A stretch of 64,000 bases of DNA from Pseudomonadota bacterium (GTDB lineage: Bacteria > Desulfobacterota > Desulfobulbia > Desulfobulbales > Desulfocapsaceae), in contig JAHIUA010000006.1 in assembly GCA_018817385.1 (NCBI GenBank), positions 1 to 64,000 of the forward strand, in the 5' to 3' direction. Made by a program: the position numbers and the translations under genes. Below are positions 25,759 through 34,106 of this stretch, piece after piece. Positions within the stretch are counted from its first letter, which is position 1; every line of letters starts with the position of its first letter. The notes beneath the pieces are model-generated. The model made no database searches. It saw only the letters and a program-made list of their open reading frames with translations, and was not told where the DNA came from.

Positions 25759-28194
25759 ATGTATACGGGAAACAGTCAAGAAGCAACAGAAACACCGGTA
25801 GTTAGCGCAATGCCCCCATGTGGGAAAGCGAATGCTCCAGAAGGATATCTTACTTATTTTCAATCAGAGAAAAACCGAAAACGACACTTTGTAGATGCTG
25901 TTAAGGCCGTTCTTGGGCCGAGAGACAGGTACCAAAGTTATCCTACCTATTTCTCTCATAAACCTTTGTCCCATGACGATGAACCAAATCGGATAGCAGA
26001 TTTGTATATCGACTTTGACAAGGATGGAGATATTCAATTGACTGTTGAGGAAGGAATCTTAACTATCACACATTTTGAAAATGTCTATGATGTTCCGGTC
26101 GATGAATGGCGGATCTCTTTTAGTGGTGGAAAGGGGGTCCACCTTAAGCTGAAGGCCTCTGTGCTCGGCTTGGAGGATGGACGCTTGAATCTGCCACTCA
26201 TACTCAAGCAACTGATGAGAGAGGTCATTGAGGAACTGAAATTAACGACCGTTGACCTCTCAATTTATAATATGAGAACCGGGAAGCCATTTCGACGGGA
26301 AAACGTCAAGCGGGAGAACGGATTCTATGAGGTGCCTATTGCTCATGAGGACTTGGCCGCCTCCAACCATGACTCTTTCATCCTGTCCCCGAGAGAGCTA
26401 ATTGACACCCGTCCTGGGACGCTTAACGACAAACTGTGTGCGAAGTGTAAGAGCATTGAAACAGAGTTGAAGAAAGTAGCTGAGACCAATTCTAACAATG
26501 GCGAATATTTTCCCCTTAATATTGAAAATGAACCACCTTGTATCCCAGCCATATTGAAAAACAGAGAAGTGACCGCAGGGAAGTGTGATTTCAATCAAAG
26601 TATGATGACAGTTATCCGGTGGTACCTGGCTAATGATATTGAATATGATGGTGCAATGGAAAATGAATACTTTTCGTCCTTTGCCTATGAGTTCCCCTCA
26701 GGTAGCCTGAAAACACGTAAAGATCGAGAAACCAATGTCCAGGACAGATTCACCAGTATGGCAAGGGCCGGGGCCGAATTTGGTTGTGGTTATGCCAAAT
26801 CCCTTGGCATAAGCCTAGGCTGTGATAGTTGTTCAGTGTTTGTTGATGAGGAACCAGAAGGGGAAGAAGCAGAGATTATTGAAGAGGCCAAGAAGGCAGC
26901 TGAACAATATCAGAAAAAAGATGCAAAACGAGTAGGAAAACTGGATCTGGGTAAGTTACCTGTGAAACTGCGTAATCACATTAAAGAAGGGATGAAACGT
27001 CAAGATGGTGATCCCCTCCTATTGCTGCCAGCTGCGCTTGCCTCTGCAGCTGCCTCTATCGAAAGGAACGTTTCCTATGCCTGGCATGGAAATCATGCCC
27101 TCTTGTACTGCAATCTATATTTATTGACAATCGCTGGCTCTGGGGCTGGTAAGACAACAGCAATTAATTCTGGGGCTCTCGACGTTAGAGCAATGAACAG
27201 AATGCAGAAAAGTGAAATCGAAACAGAAGAGAAACTGGATGAACCGGACGAAGACCTGATCCAGGAAATGAAGAAAAAGTTAATGATAATACCAGAACGG
27301 ACAACGCTTGAAGCACTGGTGAAAATATTGAATGAACACAACGGCGTAATTTTCACAGCAGAATTCAGTGGATTCCTGAAATCCCTCAAAGCTGGTGGCA
27401 ATGCTTTCGGGATGATGGAAGTGGTCAGTGATATTTACGATTGCACCCATGACGGATGGAACAAGGCCACTATAGGCGGGGGACTGTTAACATTGGCTAA
27501 TCCTTGCTTGTCAATCTGCGGATTTTCAACTTTGGATTTTCTTCGTGGAGAGTTGGCAAAATCTGATATTGGGTCAGGGGCTTTAGCACGATACCTACTC
27601 TTTTATCCTCCGACCTCTGACAACGCTCCAACACTTCCAAAATCACTCCCCCCTATGTCAAAAATGACAATCTATGAAGAAATGGCGGATATGGACCCAA
27701 TTACGATGACATTAAGCAAAGAAGCAGAGAAACGGGCGAGTGAATTATTTAAGCATATCCATGAAGACATTAAAATCTACGGAAAAAATGCAGGTAGTTT
27801 CCTGGAACCGTTTGTCAGAAGGTGGACGGCTCACCTTATCAAACTAGCTATGATTTTGCAGCAGTTTGAGAAAGTGGGTTCAGATGTTATCCAGACGAAA
27901 GCCCTTGAAGGTGCCTGGCATATCGTGAGCTTGGCTATGGAAAGCACCAAGTTGTTGTTTGATGAAAAATTAGGGATTAGTGAGCACCAGGAAAAATGTA
28001 ACCGGGTTCTGGGATACCTTGCCAAGAATGGTGGATCTATGACTAGGGGGCAAATGCTAAAAAACAAGGTTCTCCAGAATGGGGTCAAGGAATTGGATTA
28101 TATCCTTGAGACCCTCATTCACTCAGGAAGAATTACAACAAATGGGGACAGTTTGAAGCCGAAAACTGTCCTTTATATGAAAAATATCGGGTGA
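25759..28194 (+). CDS. Replication protein: AEP primase fused to DUF3987-type ATPase and winged helix
   Basis: An 811-aa multidomain replicase. The N-terminal archaeo-eukaryotic primase domain shows the three AEP motifs: metal-binding LYIDFDKDG (D85, D87), SFSGGKGVHLKL (His128) and TVDLSIYN (D166) followed by RTGKPFR and a GFYEVPI strand. A cysteine region (CAKC; CGYAKSLGISLGCDSC) may bind zinc. A P-loop ATPase of the DUF3987 kind follows, with Walker A GSGAGKTT near 458 and an acidic strand (GVIFTAEF) near 529. The C-terminus (about 745-811) is a winged helix. Family knowledge points to priming and unwinding of element DNA. The stop codon lies at the first iteron of the presumed origin. Confidence 0.85.
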   Translation: MYTGNSQEATETPVVSAMPPCGKANAPEGYLTYFQSEKNRKRHFVDAVKAVLGPRDRYQSYPTYFSHKPLSHDDEPNRIADLYIDFDKDGDIQLTVEEGILTITHFENVYDVPVDEWRISFSGGKGVHLKLKASVLGLEDGRLNLPLILKQLMREVIEELKLTTVDLSIYNMRTGKPFRRENVKRENGFYEVPIAHEDLAASNHDSFILSPRELIDTRPGTLNDKLCAKCKSIETELKKVAETNSNNGEYFPLNIENEPPCIPAILKNREVTAGKCDFNQSMMTVIRWYLANDIEYDGAMENEYFSSFAYEFPSGSLKTRKDRETNVQDRFTSMARAGAEFGCGYAKSLGISLGCDSCSVFVDEEPEGEEAEIIEEAKKAAEQYQKKDAKRVGKLDLGKLPVKLRNHIKEGMKRQDGDPLLLLPAALASAAASIERNVSYAWHGNHALLYCNLYLLTIAGSGAGKTTAINSGALDVRAMNRMQKSEIETEEKLDEPDEDLIQEMKKKLMIIPERTTLEALVKILNEHNGVIFTAEFSGFLKSLKAGGNAFGMMEVVSDIYDCTHDGWNKATIGGGLLTLANPCLSICGFSTLDFLRGELAKSDIGSGALARYLLFYPPTSDNAPTLPKSLPPMSKMTIYEEMADMDPITMTLSKEAEKRASELFKHIHEDIKIYGKNAGSFLEPFVRRWTAHLIKLAMILQQFEKVGSDVIQTKALEGAWHIVSLAMESTKLLFDEKLGISEHQEKCNRVLGYLAKNGGSMTRGQMLKNKVLQNGVKELDYILETLIHSGRITTNGDSLKPKTVLYMKNIG

Positions 28195-28506
28195 AAAAAT
28201 GGAATCGCGGGGAGCGTCGGGTGGGTATCGGGAAGTCGAAAAACGGGTAACTAGTTGGAATAAAAGTTGTTTGTAAAATTTATCGGGTAACTTTTTGAGT
28301 TAGCCCCCCATAGAGGGGTACCTTGTAAAAACAAGTACATTGAGAATGGGGAAATTATGCCAGAGTTTGGAAACCACCCGATAATTTCCCTAAGAACATT
28401 GAGAGAAAAGCTTTTAAGTATATGTTATTACGGTTATAATAATATATAATATATATTATTATATATACCCGATACTCTCCCGATACTCTCCCGATATCTC
28501 CCCGAC
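28185..28506. other. Putative replication origin: iterons flanking an AT-rich block
   Basis: The heptamer TATCGGG occurs at 28185, 28226 and 28281. Its complement CCCGATA occurs at 28377, 28468, 28479 and 28490, and a CCCGAC variant at 28501. The last four are in tandem with an exact 11-bp period. Between the two orientations is an AT block (28415-28467) made mostly of TA steps, suitable for melting. The position beside the replicase gene makes an origin the best reading. Confidence 0.65.
28468..28506 (+). repeat. 11-bp tandem iterons (CCCGATACTCT)
   Basis: There are three full units and one partial: 28468-28478, 28479-28489, 28490-28500 and 28501-28506. The 11-bp spacing places each heptamer on the same helical face, as for initiator-binding iterons. 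Confidence 0.8.
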
Positions 28507-28566
28507 GGTCTTCGGATTTTTCATATCTTCAATGTTCTAATGCTCTACCAACACAAGGACAATTAT

Positions 28567-28992
28567 ATGCAATCTCCTTTACGAATTATTACTGACACCG
28601 ACCGAAACCTTGAAAATCTCCAGGCTACAATTGATTCTCTTGCTGGTGAATTATCCAACTATTCAGGGAAGCATCTATTGGTAAAAGCAAAGATTTACGA
28701 GTCGCTGGCTCGACTTATTAGGACAAAGGAAGAATTGCAGGCAAAAAGAGACAAACTTAATTCAGTGAGCATAGATAAAATTGCGTCATATCTTGCCCGT
28801 AAAGGTTCGATCACCCGGAAAACATTATTGAAGTCCGGTTGCTTCCAGGGAGGTGTGAAGGTCTTGGACGAAACACTCAATGTTCTGGATGAGCTAGGGA
28901 TGCTGAAAACAACAATCAGCAAAAACAAGCAGGATATCGTTTATGAGTTCATTGAATCAGTGCCACAGATTATTGAGCAAGAGGAAAAGTAA
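28567..28992 (+). CDS. Winged-helix protein related to the replicase C-terminus
   Basis: The start ATG 28567 has AAGGA 8 bases upstream; an in-frame ATG 27 bases earlier is less likely. The N-terminal half is a helical hairpin rich in charged residues. The C-terminal part (about 78-130) aligns with the end of the replicase: IASYLARKGSITRKTLLKS here against LGYLAKNGGSMTRGQMLKN there, both followed by a GGVK/NGVKELD helix. It is probably an origin-binding or replication-control partner. Confidence 0.7.
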   Translation: MQSPLRIITDTDRNLENLQATIDSLAGELSNYSGKHLLVKAKIYESLARLIRTKEELQAKRDKLNSVSIDKIASYLARKGSITRKTLLKSGCFQGGVKVLDETLNVLDELGMLKTTISKNKQDIVYEFIESVPQIIEQEEK

Positions 28993-29009
28993 TGACATTA
29001 CGAACAGGA

Positions 29010-29510
29010 TCAGTTTGTTAGTGAGAGATCTATTAACGTCCAATTTTTTATAGCTGAATCACTACCACCAAGAAACTGAACTTTACAAGTGTAATTGGTG
29101 CGTACAGTTGCTCCAAATCCATTTTGAGCATCAACATACGATTTGATAGAGTATGTATTAATGTCATCTTTCCTGGATGCATAATCAAGTAATGGAAAAT
29201 TAGCAGTTGCAGGAGAATGAAGCTGACGTTTCACGAACTCTTTGCATTGAATAAATGCCATTGTCGAGGTTTTTGTTTCCTTGGGTTGAGTAGGAGTAGG
29301 AGCTGGATTGTTCAACTGATACTTAACGAAGGGGATAAGCAATAATAAAACTATAACCAATCCAATATAAGCTATTTTACTCTCAAAGCGTTTGGCTTCA
29401 GCTTCTAATTTAGCTACTTCTTCTAGTGAGATTAAGTAACCACAATTGGGACAATGTTTTGCGGTGTTGCTAATTTTCTTACGACACTCCGGACAGTTAA
29501 TTGACGCCAC
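29010..29510 (-). CDS. Zinc-ribbon membrane protein
   Basis: About 166 aa. An N-terminal zinc ribbon (INCPECRKKI and HCPNCGYLI: CX2C-CX2C) is followed by a short helix, one membrane segment near 47-66 (YIGLVIVLLLLIPFVKY), a Pro/Thr linker, and a C-terminal domain with two cysteines (IQCKEFVKRQL; TNYTCKVQFL). The start may be GTG 29510 or the TTG one codon upstream; GAGGTG precedes both. Convergent with the replication operon. Function unknown. Confidence 0.7.
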   Translation of the reverse strand: MASINCPECRKKISNTAKHCPNCGYLISLEEVAKLEAEAKRFESKIAYIGLVIVLLLLIPFVKYQLNNPAPTPTQPKETKTSTMAFIQCKEFVKRQLHSPATANFPLLDYASRKDDINTYSIKSYVDAQNGFGATVRTNYTCKVQFLGGSDSAIKNWTLIDLSLTN

Positions 29511-29532
29511 CAATACACCTCAAAATTTTAAT

Positions 29533-29584
29533 ATCTGATTACGTATGAAACTCCGCCATCCTCAGGAGTTCCATACGTAATCAG
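29533..29584. repeat. Long inverted repeat between cargo genes
   Basis: CTGATTACGTATG pairs with CATACGTAATCAG at the other end, with an inner ACTCC/GGAGT pairing. It lies 3' of the lipoprotein gene at 29791 on the minus strand. It could be a terminator or a recombination relic. Confidence 0.6.
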
Positions 29585-29684
29585 AATTATTTTTGTCATA
29601 AACTTTTCCACTAATTGTGATAATCAAATGGATAAATTGGAAAACTAACCGTATCCCTGATACCCATTCAAAAAGAACAATAAA

Positions 29685-29750
29685 GGGGTCTACTCTTGAC
29701 TCTTCTCCTTGCCCCATTGACACCATATGAGTCAAAAGCAGACCTGACCC
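29685..29750. repeat. REP-like palindrome (GGGGTCTAC...GACCTGACCC)
   Basis: The arms GGGGTCTACTCTTGACTC and GAGTCAAAAGCAGACCTGACC are imperfectly complementary around a 27-bp centre. The GGGTCAGGTC...TTGAC pattern resembles intergenic palindromes often associated with REP/RAYT-type elements. No transposase is nearby. Confidence 0.5.
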
Positions 29751-29790
29751 ATTTTTTTATTCTCAACACGGGCGACGCAGTCGTCAAGAA

Positions 29791-30429
29791 TTAGTTGTTA
29801 GCAGGAACAATCTTAACCATATATTCACCAATGAGTTGTCCAAAGTCCGATGGCATGTCTCTGTCATAAAGGAAGATGCTATTAGATTCACCCGAAGAGG
29901 ACAGGGAAGCAAAAAGCACTTTTCGATGAACAACTTCCTTGGTATCTGAATCCCTTATTTCAAGTTGGATATCCATATAAGAGTTTCCAGTAAAAAACCC
30001 TCCAAAGATACGAGCTGCCCCACTTACTATACGCATGTTGATAATCTCTAGGGACACAACTGCATTCTTTCCAGGATGAGTCTTGTTAGTGCCGTCTGTG
30101 ACTTTTTTGAATGTATTCTTGCTCAAGATTTGTTCAATAATGTGTTTTTTGCAATCTGCAACGGCATTCGGGTAGTCATTTTGATATTGTTGACTGCTCG
30201 TAAATTTTTCAATAATGATGTTGTCATACTTGTGTGTGAGAGTTGGCCCTGATGGGATAGTTTTGATGGAGGACAGTTTTATCTTTTCGACCCCAGGAAT
30301 CTCCTTACGTGTCGTGGTACTTTGTTCGTCCCCTGGTTGTCTGGAAGATCCTCCTGCACATGCAGTTAATAATGACAAAATGCAGATAAGGGATAGGCTA
30401 TTCACTAGGGCTTTTTGATACTGTCTCAT
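29791..30429 (-). CDS. Lipoprotein, DUF4410-like
   Basis: A 212-aa protein with a clear lipoprotein signal: basic start, hydrophobic core and LLTAC-AGG lipobox at about residue 24. The mature part (HKYDNIIIEKFTSS, then CKKHIIEQIL...FKKV, VSLEIINMRIVSGAARIFGG, and DIQLEIRDSDTKEVV) resembles DUF4410 periplasmic proteins. A GGAGA site precedes the ATG. It is probably anchored in the outer membrane facing the periplasm. Role unknown. Confidence 0.78.
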   Translation of the reverse strand: MRQYQKALVNSLSLICILSLLTACAGGSSRQPGDEQSTTTRKEIPGVEKIKLSSIKTIPSGPTLTHKYDNIIIEKFTSSQQYQNDYPNAVADCKKHIIEQILSKNTFKKVTDGTNKTHPGKNAVVSLEIINMRIVSGAARIFGGFFTGNSYMDIQLEIRDSDTKEVVHRKVLFASLSSSGESNSIFLYDRDMPSDFGQLIGEYMVKIVPANN

Positions 30430-30868
30430 TTGTATTCTCCAGAATTTATATTTTGGCTATATCCGGGTTTCCCAAACGGGTTTTGTGCGTAACCGCCCTA
30501 CAGATATAAGCTGAGCACGCAAAAGGCATGTGCAAAATTCCGAAGGATTACAGTTCTCCAAAACTGCAGTGTTTTCCACCTCAACCTCGGGCTCAAAAGC
30601 TAGTAGGGGCGCCCCTGCACCTTCATCGCCGTCCGCGTCAGTCCTTGGGTGCGGGTGAGACCGACGCCGACGGCGACGAAGCTACAGGGGCTTTAGCCCG
30701 CAACTTTTATCCAACAGTGTGCTGTTGGGAGATTCGGATTGACCCTATATTTTTAATCTTTAGTTTACGAAAGTGTTAGCGATGATGGATGACGAAACGA
30801 GTACAAAAAAAAAGGAAAGGGGCAAGTTTTCCTTCATTTTTCCATTTTCGTCATACCACTTTCTCAGT
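30430..30868. other. Non-coding spacer within cargo, with a GC-rich hairpin
   Basis: There is no gene. The region contains the 33-bp-arm palindrome described separately and is more GC-rich than the surrounding cargo, so it may be an inserted repeat. Confidence 0.45.
30611..30691. repeat. MITE-like imperfect palindrome, 33-bp arms
   Basis: The arms 30611-30643 and 30659-30691 are complementary at 28 of 33 positions around a 15-nt loop. The high GC content and AGGGGC ends contrast with the AT-rich neighbourhood. It is probably a small non-autonomous repeat. Confidence 0.55.
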
Positions 30869-31360
30869 TTATCTAGCAATGTTGAGAATGTGTTCGTTAT
30901 CCAGCGTTTTTCTATTAACCCCCCCCCCACCGTTTTTGTCTGATGTTTCCATTAATTCACCAGATTTGTTGTACCGTTTGCCGTCATTAACCTTCTTGCC
31001 GTTCGTGTATGGCATTTCTGCCATCAATTGGCCAGACTTATAATACCATTTTTCAATTCCATCTTTTTTGTCATTTGTGTATGGTGTTTCCTGTATCAAT
31101 TGACCTGATTTCCTGTAAATTCTTTCGACACCATTTTTCTTGCCATTCGTGTATGGCACTTCGAGCTTTAATTCACCAGAACTGTAGTAGCTTTTCAAAA
31201 CACCATTAGTAGGGGGAACCGGTGTCTTATTGTAAATAGAAACAATGGCACTTGTTGGTACTGATTCTTTAGAAGCTTGCGTTTTGCTTGTATTAGCTAA
31301 CACAGCGCTAACAGTCATAAGCAGTAACATAATAAATTGGCAGATTTTTCTTTCAAACAA
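30869..31360 (-). CDS. Secreted MORN-repeat (YwqK-like) protein with a G10 tract
   Basis: A 163-aa protein with a signal peptide (FIMLLLMTVSAVLA, cleavage near 22) and about four 22-residue MORN_2-type repeats (GELKLEVPYTNGKKNG, GQLIQETPYTNDKKDG, GQLMAEMPYTNGKK). Start is TTG 31360 with GAGATAG upstream, because a later ATG would remove part of the signal. A run of ten G (30919-30928 on the minus strand) near the end codes for Gly residues; a length change would alter or remove the last 15 residues. Function unknown. Confidence 0.72.
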   Translation of the reverse strand: MFERKICQFIMLLLMTVSAVLANTSKTQASKESVPTSAIVSIYNKTPVPPTNGVLKSYYSSGELKLEVPYTNGKKNGVERIYRKSGQLIQETPYTNDKKDGIEKWYYKSGQLMAEMPYTNGKKVNDGKRYNKSGELMETSDKNGGGGVNRKTLDNEHILNIAR

Positions 31361-31384
31361 ATCTATCTCAAGAGCGTTGCAAAA

Positions 31385-31424
31385 CAGTGATTGAGAGTGA
31401 AGTGGAATACTATCTCAATCACTG
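31385..31424 (-). terminator. Stem-loop after the beta-barrel gene
   Basis: CAGTGATTGAGA (31385-31396) pairs perfectly with 31413-31424, and a short U-run follows on the minus strand. It lies directly 3' of the gene at 31453-32277. Confidence 0.65.
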
Positions 31425-31452
31425 TCTTTATTTAGTGATCAGGTAAACAACA

Positions 31453-32277
31453 TCAAAACTCCCACGCAAGCTTTAATCCGATTTCTGTAGAGTTGTTTTC
31501 TGGCTCATATATAATATTTACTGGATAACCATAGTACGTAAGCACTGATGGGTCAGAATCGTCTATGTTCCAGTATCTTACGAATGGTTCTATTATAAAA
31601 TTTGACTTCTGGAGTGTTATGGATCCTCTTAGCCCATATCCATCATTTTGATCATTTTCAACATCATTAAAACCAGGTTGAAAGTCACTCATAGAGCTTG
31701 TTTGTTTCCCGCTCCAGAAAAGATCATATTCTACTGTAACACCGATAGACCAGCCATTTTGTAGTTTAGTAAGAGTTTTTATCCCTATAGGGCTGTATAA
31801 GTAATTTGACTCTCGTCCATACCCATATATAGATGCCGCACTGAAGTCGTCAAATAGATACCTGTATCCTAGACCTATGTAAGGCGTAAGAGTCGTCGAG
31901 GTGGACACAGGAAAATCGTAACCTCCAAGACCTCTGATTTCTACTATATAATCATCTATATTATCAACGTTCAGTGGTGTTCCGTCTTGCAACCCTCCTT
32001 CGTAGTCCACCTGTCCATATTTAAAAACTCCCTCAGCTTTAAACATTATGTTGTTATGATAAGTGTAAGAACCACCTATACCTATCATAACTCCAGTTTC
32101 TTCCATGAGGCCAGGCTCTTCGTATTTAATGCTGGATAGTTCAGCGCCTAGCTCCCAAGAATGAATGCTATTTGTTGAAACGTCGTCTTGACTTTCAGTT
32201 GCTAAAACACTCCCTGAACTAAACAGCCCAATTGCCAATCCTAGTGCCATGACTTTGCTTCTTTGTTTTTTCTTCAT
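31453..32277 (-). CDS. Outer-membrane beta-barrel protein
   Basis: A 274-aa protein with a classical signal peptide (basic KKKQRSK, hydrophobic core, cut after VLA near 26). The body alternates polar and aromatic residues in many short strands ending at Gly/Asn turns, and the last residue is Phe (LKLAWEF), the outer-membrane barrel insertion signal. About 8-10 strands are expected. AAAGGAGC precedes the ATG. It resembles small OmpA/OmpW-size barrels. Substrate unknown. Confidence 0.75.
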   Translation of the reverse strand: MKKKQRSKVMALGLAIGLFSSGSVLATESQDDVSTNSIHSWELGAELSSIKYEEPGLMEETGVMIGIGGSYTYHNNIMFKAEGVFKYGQVDYEGGLQDGTPLNVDNIDDYIVEIRGLGGYDFPVSTSTTLTPYIGLGYRYLFDDFSAASIYGYGRESNYLYSPIGIKTLTKLQNGWSIGVTVEYDLFWSGKQTSSMSDFQPGFNDVENDQNDGYGLRGSITLQKSNFIIEPFVRYWNIDDSDPSVLTYYGYPVNIIYEPENNSTEIGLKLAWEF

Positions 32278-32320
32278 TTTCGCTCCTTTTTTGTTGTTAT
32301 CAGCAATGAGTTATTTCGTC

Positions 32321-32380
32321 GCCGAACGTGGAGTTAACAGGCGCGCTTTTTGCGCGTCCTTGTTCAACGATTAGTTATCT
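32321..32380. repeat. attC-like recombination site (60 bp)
   Basis: Read forward, GCCGAAC, a 5-nt spacer and GTTAACA open the site, a GCGCGC/TGCGCG stem lies in the centre, and TTCAAC, a 5-nt spacer and GTTATCT close it. This matches integron attC geometry in length and symmetric spacing, but the outer boxes deviate from the RYYYAAC/GTTRRRY consensus. It sits 3' of the lipoprotein gene at 32436. A terminator-like palindrome is the alternative. Confidence 0.4.
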
Positions 32381-32435
32381 GTTTTAAATACAAAGGGGTC
32401 ATCAAGTCTCTCCTCTGCCTCCTCTGTCTGCGTAG

Positions 32436-33284
32436 TTAGAGACAGGCAGCTTTTATTTGTTCATCGGCCATTCCAATTTTTTTCATTTTCAAAATTTGAT
32501 CTGTGGTGCATGTCATTTCTACCTCAGTCGATTTTTGGAAATTGGCTTTGTTATCGTGTATGTCTTGTTGGGCCTCAGCCTGTTTCCCTGTAGGTACATT
32601 TTTTGTTATAGTTTCATCCTCAATGTCCTTGGACTTGAAATTTGTTCCATAATCAGAATATGATAAATTTTGATTAAGCCCTTTAACGATTGAATCACTC
32701 GTCAACAGGTTTTCAACAGCCGATTTAAATTCAAGATCTGGAACAGCATTGTCTTTATCATCCCACATTTTTTTCTCAACCGTAGAAGATGCCAATAATC
32801 TTCCCTTATTATCGAACACCTCAAGTTTCATTGAATATGACATTCTCGTTTTATACCAAACATCAAAAAACCATTCATTGATCGTAAATAATAACAGCCT
32901 GTTATCTCCTGTTGCTTTGAGTTGAGTCAGTACTTGTTTTTTGTTTTCTGTCTCTGGCAAGGAAACTAAGTCGACTTTGTAACCATCTTCATTTAAGGAA
33001 TTGCCAATATTTTGTAAAAAATCGTCGGCCATTGGCGAGCCACTTTTAGTATTTATATTCCAAGGCACGTATGCAGGACTTCTTTGCGTTCCTACATATT
33101 GTGGATATTTATCGCCATTTTTCACGTATTCTCTCTGATCATGAACACCAAGGGCAATCTTCTCTTTATTGCCTTCAAGGTGCGGATCTATAGGAATCGC
33201 AGTATAGTCATAGTTTCTCCCTCCGGCACATCCTGTTAGAATTGCAATAAGAACTAATAAAATAGAGAGATTAAATTTTCTCAT
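32436..33284 (-). CDS. Lipoprotein of unknown function
   Basis: A 282-aa protein with a lipobox (LTGC-AGG) at residue 19. The mature protein starts with a YajG-like pattern (IALGVHDQREYVKNG, then ADDFLQNIGNSLNEDGYKV and LLLFTINEWFFDVW), suggesting the common periplasmic lipoprotein fold that makes fibril or complex subunits. The C-terminus has a short cysteine-containing helix (CTTDQILKMKKIGM). AAAGGTGG precedes the ATG. Paired in orientation with the barrel gene, it may be its partner. Confidence 0.75.
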   Translation of the reverse strand: MRKFNLSILLVLIAILTGCAGGRNYDYTAIPIDPHLEGNKEKIALGVHDQREYVKNGDKYPQYVGTQRSPAYVPWNINTKSGSPMADDFLQNIGNSLNEDGYKVDLVSLPETENKKQVLTQLKATGDNRLLLFTINEWFFDVWYKTRMSYSMKLEVFDNKGRLLASSTVEKKMWDDKDNAVPDLEFKSAVENLLTSDSIVKGLNQNLSYSDYGTNFKSKDIEDETITKNVPTGKQAEAQQDIHDNKANFQKSTEVEMTCTTDQILKMKKIGMADEQIKAACL

Positions 33285-34037
33285 TTTTCCACCTTTATGA
33301 ATTTTATATAGCAGGTTGTGTCTGCCGAACGGTCGCTGTTGAGAATCGGAGTCGGCTCGAACGTGTTAGATAGGTGGAGCGCGTAGCGCGGAGACTATTC
33401 GGCATGTTCGAGGAACTCGACAGCGACTGATAGGAGCGCCCGCTGCGCGCCCGCTCCTATCAATACAAATAAGAGGAAATTTTCCATCATATTGACAGTA
33501 ATAGATAGCGTCTTTTTCCACTTATTGTTATAATAAAACCGGTAACATGGCAACAAATATTATTCCCAATGCCCACCCAAAAATGAATGACAATTCACCT
33601 AACCATAGATAGATGAATTTTCATATGGGTATATTTACCCAATTTCAAAGTTATTTTGAAAAAATATCATGAGAAATCCATTAGAAAGACCACACAGTGG
33701 CAGGTAAGCAGAAATCAGAGTTTATTCCTTAGTGTTTTACGCAACCTACTTACCAGAAACACATTTGAGTCGTGATGCCCTTCTCAGAGCATCCTGCAAT
33801 GGAATTTCTAACAGTTAGGGCCAACCTGCCTATTCCACGAACAAAACACAAGTAGAGTAATAAGGTGGTATTGAAAAAGTGGATAAAAAATTTAATAGGA
33901 GAAAAGAAAATTTTGGGGAGAACACATTGAATTCTATCTGGCTTTATTAAAATTTAAGATGCATGATAGTGTTTTTGCTGCTTCCAATATAACAGTAACG
34001 ACGTTATATTAGAGGGATACCCAAAATACAGCGACGA
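33285..34037. other. Non-coding region with stacked palindromes
   Basis: A 750-bp stretch without genes. 33332-33427 forms an imperfect 96-bp palindrome with GTCGCTGTTGAG/CTCGACAGCGAC ends. 33429-33461 is a second hairpin with a perfect 10-bp GC-rich stem. A GCCGAAC box at 33324, shared with the attC-like site at 32321, opens the first palindrome. The rest (33470-33985) is AT-rich and probably holds promoters, since both flanking gene groups diverge from it. Confidence 0.5.
33986..34010. promoter_or_regulatory. Operator-like palindrome upstream of the lipoprotein/RHH pair
   Basis: AATATAAC and GTTATATT are perfect inverted 8-mers separated by 9 bp, 28 bp upstream of the first gene. Autoregulation by the small RHH-like protein encoded next is a reasonable guess. 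Confidence 0.4.
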
Positions 34038-34106
34038 GTGATGAATCAGAACAACCTACAACGAATCCTTGCTAAGTTACTGCACCCCTTTAATGATAAG
34101 TCCACC

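Noticed and set aside
28468-28506. CRISPR-like repeat array
   Set aside because: Units are 11 bp without spacers and no cas gene is near; the pattern fits iterons.
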